Origin: Adineta steineri
Taxonomy: Eukaryota; Rotifera; Eurotatoria; Adinetida; Adinetidae
Length of the DNA stretch: 64,000 nt
Assembly: GCA_905250115.1 (NCBI GenBank)
Contig: CAJNOI010000070.1
Coordinates: 231,856-295,855, forward strand
Direction of reading: 5' to 3'
A program made the translations under genes and the position numbers. Below are positions 58,253-64,000 of this stretch, piece by piece. Position 1 is the first letter of the stretch. The number at the start of each line of letters is the position of its first letter. The notes under the pieces are model-generated. The model saw only the letters and a list, made by a program, of their open reading frames with translations. It was not told the DNA's origin and did no database searches.

Positions 58253-61200
58253 CTAGTTCGTCCAATCATCATTATCTGTTAAACTATCATTATCATGTGT
58301 TGTTGGTGATTGAACTGACGACTGACTAGAAGAAATAGAATATGAATTGAAATAAAATAAAACAAAGTTATAAATAAAAATACTTTTCATGAGATAACGG
58401 TACATTTGGAGTATATGCAGGCGATGTTCTACTAAAATAAAACAACTCTTATTTAGTATTTTCATATAAAAAAGATATAAAATTAAACCTATATGGAGAT
58501 GATAGATAAGATGGAGTATAGATTGGTGAATTTATGCTAGAAATAAAATTTATAAATTTTATCATTAACAAAAAAATGATTAAATACTTGTATTGTGGTG
58601 TATTTGAAGAATAGATAGAATGGTTACGTGATGTATACGATGGTGATGAAGCAGAATACGCTAAATAATCAAACATAAGTCATATGAAATCGAAAATCAG
58701 AGAAACTAGTTTTTTTACATGAAAATGATGGGGATGTTGGAGAATAACTTGGATTTGAATGTGTTGATGAATACGAAGGAGAAGTTATATCTTATAAAAA
58801 TAGTATTTTTGAAAATGATAATACTATAAAAAAGAGAAACTAACTGTAAGCAGGACTAGCTGATGAATAGGAAGGCGATGTTGTTCTCCGTATTGTCGAA
58901 TCAGGAGGACTAACTACTGAAGTGTACGATGGACTTGTTGAGCTATATATTACAAATCAGTTACAATGTAGATACAAGTAAATATAACAAAGAAGAATAC
59001 CTGTAAGTCATCGCTCTCAATTCATATCTATTAGGTGAACTTGAACCATCATGATATGGTAGAGTTGGTGTATAAGATGATGAATTCGATGAATAAGTAA
59101 AATTTGTATGTGGCGATAATGGCGTATAACTTGGAGAAGTTACTGCTTGATAGGCTGGTGTTGCTGCTACACATCCTATCCAAGGTGTTGATGTATTTAA
59201 ACGATGTTGATTATATTTTTTCAAAGCTTCTTCAGACATCAATCCTTGATCGACATCATCTATTGGTAATTCCATAGCTGAAGCACTTTTTTCAGTATTC
59301 AAAAGAAGTTCAAAAGAACCAGTACCAATTTTAGCTAGTTGACCAAGTAAAATACTTTCTGAAACACCTTTTAATGGATCATATTCTGCATGAGCTGCTG
59401 CTTCCATAAGAACATCAACTGTTTCTTCAAATGATGATCTCATTATTGGACTAAAATTTTCTCGATTAATTCCATGTCGAGTCACAGACATTAAATGTCC
59501 TTTAGTTGTCATAACATCACATAATAAAGCCAAATGTCGATAATTAACATAAGAGTCACCAAATGAAAGAACATAATTCATTTCATTTTCAATAGCTTTA
59601 CGTGCAGCTTCAATACCAAGAACACTAAAGATTTCTATAATATCATTAGTATAGGTACGACGATAATCAATATCTTTCAATGAAAGAACTTTATTTAATG
59701 ATGTTCCATCAGATACTAGACTATATTCTTCTAGTGCTTTGATTGTACCATCATAATCAATAATAAATCGTTTTTTTGATTTAACAATATAAACTTTAGA
59801 AATTGATTCAATTCCTATTGAGAAAAAAAAACAAAATATAACAAGAATTAATTAAGTAATTATCTAACCTTGTAATGTCAAATCAGAAAGTAAAGTAATT
59901 TCAAGATATCGAAGAAATTCTTCATCATCCATTCGAATTGAATCTTCTTCATTGTTCTCACATGTATTTCGATCAGTAGTTCGAATATGTAGAACAAGTT
60001 TTTCTGCATTATCATCAGTAAAAATTACATGTAAAGAGTCATGAAAACATTGTGAAAGCTTTTCAGATATTTGTTTCATTGTCAAATTGTTTTTAATCAT
60101 TTTCTCTCGATCAAATTCTATACGTAGTAACCATTGAGAAATATTTGATGTATTTTCATTAGGCATTTCATAATAGTCATGAACCCATTCTTGATCTTCT
60201 CCAATGATTGTTTCTCGTGGATTAGGATCATGATAAATACTTGTATTACTTACAATATTTTTCATTGTACAATGTTCAATATTATATATGATTTGTTCAC
60301 ATTTTTGTTTATCATTTGCTATTTCATTGTTAAGAAAAATAGTCATTGAAGGTGTTTTAGGTTTTTTAGAAAGATTAATTATTTCCTTGAGACGAGGAAC
60401 ACCCAGTGTAACATTTTTAGCTGATACACCAGCAAAATGAAATGTATTTAACGTCATTTGGGTAGCTGGTTCACCAAGTGATTGTGCAGCTAGAACACCA
60501 ACCATTTCACCTGGTTGAACTTGTGCTTGTTGAAAACGTGTTTCAATTTGTCCACATAACCAATCAAATGCTTCCGTAGTTAAATGATGAACTTGAAGTA
60601 TTTGTTGTGAACAAAGTGATGAACGTAAAAGAATATTCATCAACATAGTTGCATTATGTTGAGCTTCTTGTGAAAAACGATCATTTCCTTTGATAACTAC
60701 TAAACGTTGAATTAAATCTTTTAGATTTTGAATAATTTTAATGGGTGAAAGATTTGATTGAGTTTGATTCGATATTTTAAATATTTTTCGAGCATTATAA
60801 ATCAATCGTTCGATATTACATGGTAAAACTATGGGTTTATCATTATTTTCAAGAAAAATTTCTCGAAGATGATTTCGATCTTCACATAATTGATACCATT
60901 CATCATTTAAGATTTTTAATGAATTGTCATTCGAGAAAAGATCATGAATAATATTATCATTAAGAAATTCTTGTAAATCTTCTTTATCTGTTAATAAATC
61001 AAATTTACATATATTTTCAAATACTCCAGTGGATGATCTTAATGAAATAATTGATTGAAATTCAACATTTTCTCCTGCTAATCCATCTTCACCATATGTA
61101 AATTGAATTAATTGTTCATCTTGATTACGAACTGTACCATCATATTTAACCATAATCGATTCCATTGCTTTAACTAGACGACGTTGAATATATCCAGTTT

Positions 61201-64000
61201 CAGCTGTTTTAATAGCTGTATCAATAAGACCTTCTCGACCACCCATAGCATGAAAAAAGAATTCACTTGGCGTAAGACCATGGAAATAGGAATTTTTTAC
61301 AAATCCTTTTGCTTCTGGACCATAATCATCTTTGAAAAAATGTGGTAATGTACGATGTTTGAATCCGAATGGAATTCGTTTACCTATTCATGAAAAAAAA
61401 TAACAATAACATAAAATTAAAATTTTTATGTAATAGAACCTTCGACGTTCTGTTGACCGACACAAGCAATTATTTGTGAGATATTTATTGGATTACCCTT
61501 TGCTCCACTGACAACCATAGCTTTGAATTGGTTAAAATCTGATAAAGAATTTTGAGTTAATAGTTCAGTTTTTTTTCGAGCATTGTTCAAATGTTCATTG
61601 ATCTTATTTTCAAAGGTTTGTCGAAATGAATTGCCTGGTTGATTTTCTATTTCATTACGATAAAATTTTTCAATCAATACTTGGACTTCATATCTAGATT
61701 GTTCTATAGTATCTTGAATAATTTTATAAGTTTGTTCATCAGTAATTGTATCATTAATACCTAAAAAATAAATTAATCTAGTGATTTTGTATAATCAAAT
61801 CTTACCAATCGAATGTCCTTCGATCATCAACCAATTGTTAACAATTAATTGAATATGAGAATAGAATTTTCCAGCTATTTCATGTCCGCATTCCATGAAA
61901 ACAATATGTCCTAATGAGCCAGCACTTGCTCCTAATGTTTTTTTACATAAAATACCTGATAGTAATTGACCATTTTCAATTAATACGTTTGTATCATTTG
62001 ATGAAACCCATTCAAAATCGTTTTCCTTATTATTTTCCTCATGTATTCGAATACAATTGACTTCTTTTGGAAGAATTAAAGAGAATAATTGTTTTCCTGT
62101 CCATAATGGTTTTGGTTTGAGAATAGCTGGTTGTGGAATATCACCATTCCATGAGGGAAGATACATTAAAAGATTCATAAATTCATGTTTTTCAAGAAAA
62201 ACATCACGACGAGTCATTTTTGCCACTCCTGTTAATGCATCTTGTACAATACCCATAACTGGTCTATTTGATTGAGGTGTAATTAGAAGTCGTGAAACAC
62301 TCATTAATTCTGATAATTCAGCTTTAGCTTCGATAGATTGTGGTAAATGTAGATTCATTTCATCACCATCAAAATCAGCATTATATGGTGTTGTTACACT
62401 TAAATTCAAACGAAATGTTGACCATGGTAATATTTTAACACGATGACACATCATTGACATTTTATGTAATGTTGGTTGACGATTAAGAACAACAAGATCA
62501 TCATCCATCATACATCGCTCAACAGTATATCCATATTGTAGATGTATATCTGATGGTTTTCGATTAAAACGAAGATCAATACGATCTCCATTGTGTAAAA
62601 TGATATATTTTGCTCCATTACATTGAATTAATTGATGTAACCATTCGGAATTCAATGGAGTGACAATTTCTGGAACAGTTAAATTCTGTGCAATTGTTCG
62701 TGGAACACCCACTTGATCAATAGCTATATTAGGATCACCTGTAATTACCTAATTTATATTTCATAGAATTTTTTGAATGACATAATCAATTTTTTATAAT
62801 AAACTTACAGTTCGAGCACTGAAATCGACTCGTTTACCCATGAGATTTCCACGGATACGTCCTTCTTTACCTGAAATTGAAAATAAAATAATTCTCAAAA
62901 AAAAAAGAAAACGAATAATCAAACCTTTTAATCGTGCTGAAAGAGTTTTCAATGGTCTACCATTTTTTTGACATGATTGTGGCATACCAGGAAGATCATT
63001 ATTGATTAATGTAGCACAAGAATATTGAAGATATTGTAAATGTTCATCAACAATATGTGAAGAAACTTCAATTTGTTCATCTTGACGTAGAATATTATTT
63101 GCTTTAATGATATTTGCTAGGTTATATGTCAAATCATCTTGACTATGAGATACACCGTATTGTAATACTGATGGACGTACACATATAGGAGGAACAGGTA
63201 AAACAGTAAGGATCATCCATTCGGGACGTGATTGCTGAGGATTCATACCAAGAATTTGACACGTTGTATTCGAAATTAATTTGAAAATTTCAAGAACACG
63301 TTCAGCTGATAATTGTGTTTGACCTTTCTGATTTTCATCAACTCCTTCTTTCCATTCAATTGTTAAGCCTAGGCCTGCTCGACGATAGATTGGTTGCACT
63401 TGTCCACAACCATTGAAAGATTCATTTGTTACATTACTTTCATCAGAACAATCTCCTTTAATAAATTAAATTTCTCTCAAATAAAAAACTCTTAAACCTA
63501 ATTCAAACCTTTGCAAATCTTTTGATTTTTACACACATCAACTATGTAAGGAAGACGTCGACGTTTTTGACCTTTGGTCCTTTTTATAATATTAATAATT
63601 TTTGGATTGCTCGAATCGATCAATAATTTCGAACAATGGAAACAGACACATCGTAAAATTTTTAATATTTTCGGTAGAAAAGCAATATGATAGACGGGCT
63701 TAACCACTATAGAGGATATATGATATTTATCTCATCAACTATCTCAAAGTAAAACAAAAAATTAAAAATACCGACATTCTATATGACCAAAATGTCCTGG
63801 ACATTCAAGATAAGAACCAGAACAAGTACAACATCTCGAATTATGATCTGCTGGACCTTGTCGTGGATCCATCAGACCTTGCATTTTTGGTTTTCCTTCT
63901 TCAAATAATTCAGTATATTCAATCGGTGGATTTGTCACCGACATTCGTCGAATTTCATCAGGAGATAAAATTCCGAACTGAACACGACTTAGAGTACGAT
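58253..64000 (-). CDS. POLR2A: RNA polymerase II largest subunit, 5' end beyond window, degenerate CTD
   Basis: Exons: 63776-64000 (partial), 63509-63706, 62925-63455, 62809-62870, 61806-62748, 61440-61760, 59869-61383, 59001-59814, 58845-58942, 58719-58790, 58588-58660, 58489-58536, 58384-58431, 58253-58325. They join in frame to 1672 aa. The N-terminal zinc site ([18 protein letters not shown]), catalytic [16 protein letters not shown], bridge helix/trigger loop ([20 protein letters not shown]) and foot/cleft regions are all conserved. Only about 10-20 N-terminal residues lie outside the window. The last about 200 aa, coded in one large and six tiny exons, replace the usual heptad array by scattered SPSY, SPAY and SSPSYT elements, with a single YSPTSPS. 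It ends in an acidic [13 protein letters not shown]. Confidence 0.95.

Overview
The window reads as nuclear DNA of a bdelloid rotifer. The evidence is: AT-rich DNA; genes split by many GT-AG introns of about 50-60 bp; ordinary animal genes (RNA polymerase II largest subunit, phospholipase D, an SLC18-type transporter, a UDP-glycosyltransferase) lying beside bacterial- or fungal-like genes (an NRPS, PKS and Baeyer-Villiger monooxygenase relics, a heptose-phosphate nucleotidyltransferase, a GH128 glucanase, a p-hydroxybenzoate hydroxylase); and interstitial copies of the TGTGGG-type hexamer reported as the bdelloid telomere repeat. Genus cannot be fixed from the sequence alone. A 100-N scaffold gap lies at 22716-22815.

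Layout. 1-1440: decayed PKS fragment. 1441-6340: gene-free AT-rich DNA with a 593-bp piggyBac-type MITE (5644-6236, TTAA target duplication). 6342-6725: relic of a Baeyer-Villiger monooxygenase C-terminus. 6942-19791: a 12-exon NRPS of 3713 aa with order C-C-A-T-C-C-A-T-C. All twelve exons join in frame by GT-AG splicing. One intron carries a 662-bp foldback element with a telomere-hexamer core. 19792-22715: gene-free, palindrome-rich DNA up to the gap.

22816-23847 (-): prolyl-4-hydroxylase-like gene cut by the gap. 24755-25246 (+): RfaE2-like nucleotidyltransferase with one in-frame stop. 27323-28825 (+): secreted Apple-like/GH128 glucanase. 30094-30888 (+): TFIIS paralogue with altered catalytic and zinc residues. 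31372-31752 (+): small unknown gene with a homopolymer frameshift. 32938-38730 (-): UDP-glycosyltransferase followed after only 19 nt by an SLC18-like vesicular transporter, an operon-like pair with a splice acceptor directly before the second ATG. 39270-40065: tandem repeat. 41043-43038 (+): ankyrin/p-hydroxybenzoate hydroxylase fusion. 43808-46156 (-): ARM-TIR-SAM-like protein. 46990-51302 (-): PX-PH phospholipase D. 51899-53559 (-): membrane-anchored M28 peptidase. 53974-54837 (-): type II membrane glycosyltransferase-like protein. 54838-58252: gene-free with two inverted-repeat elements. 58253-64000 (-): POLR2A, entering from beyond the window, with a short and strongly degenerate CTD.

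How the parts relate. The PKS, BVMO and NRPS pieces look like the remains of a horizontally acquired natural-product locus, of which only the NRPS is still open. The NRPS shows internal duplication of a C-C-A-T unit and a recent conversion tract between its two A domains. The rest of the window is an ordinary mix of housekeeping and accessory genes with no visible pathway link to the NRPS.
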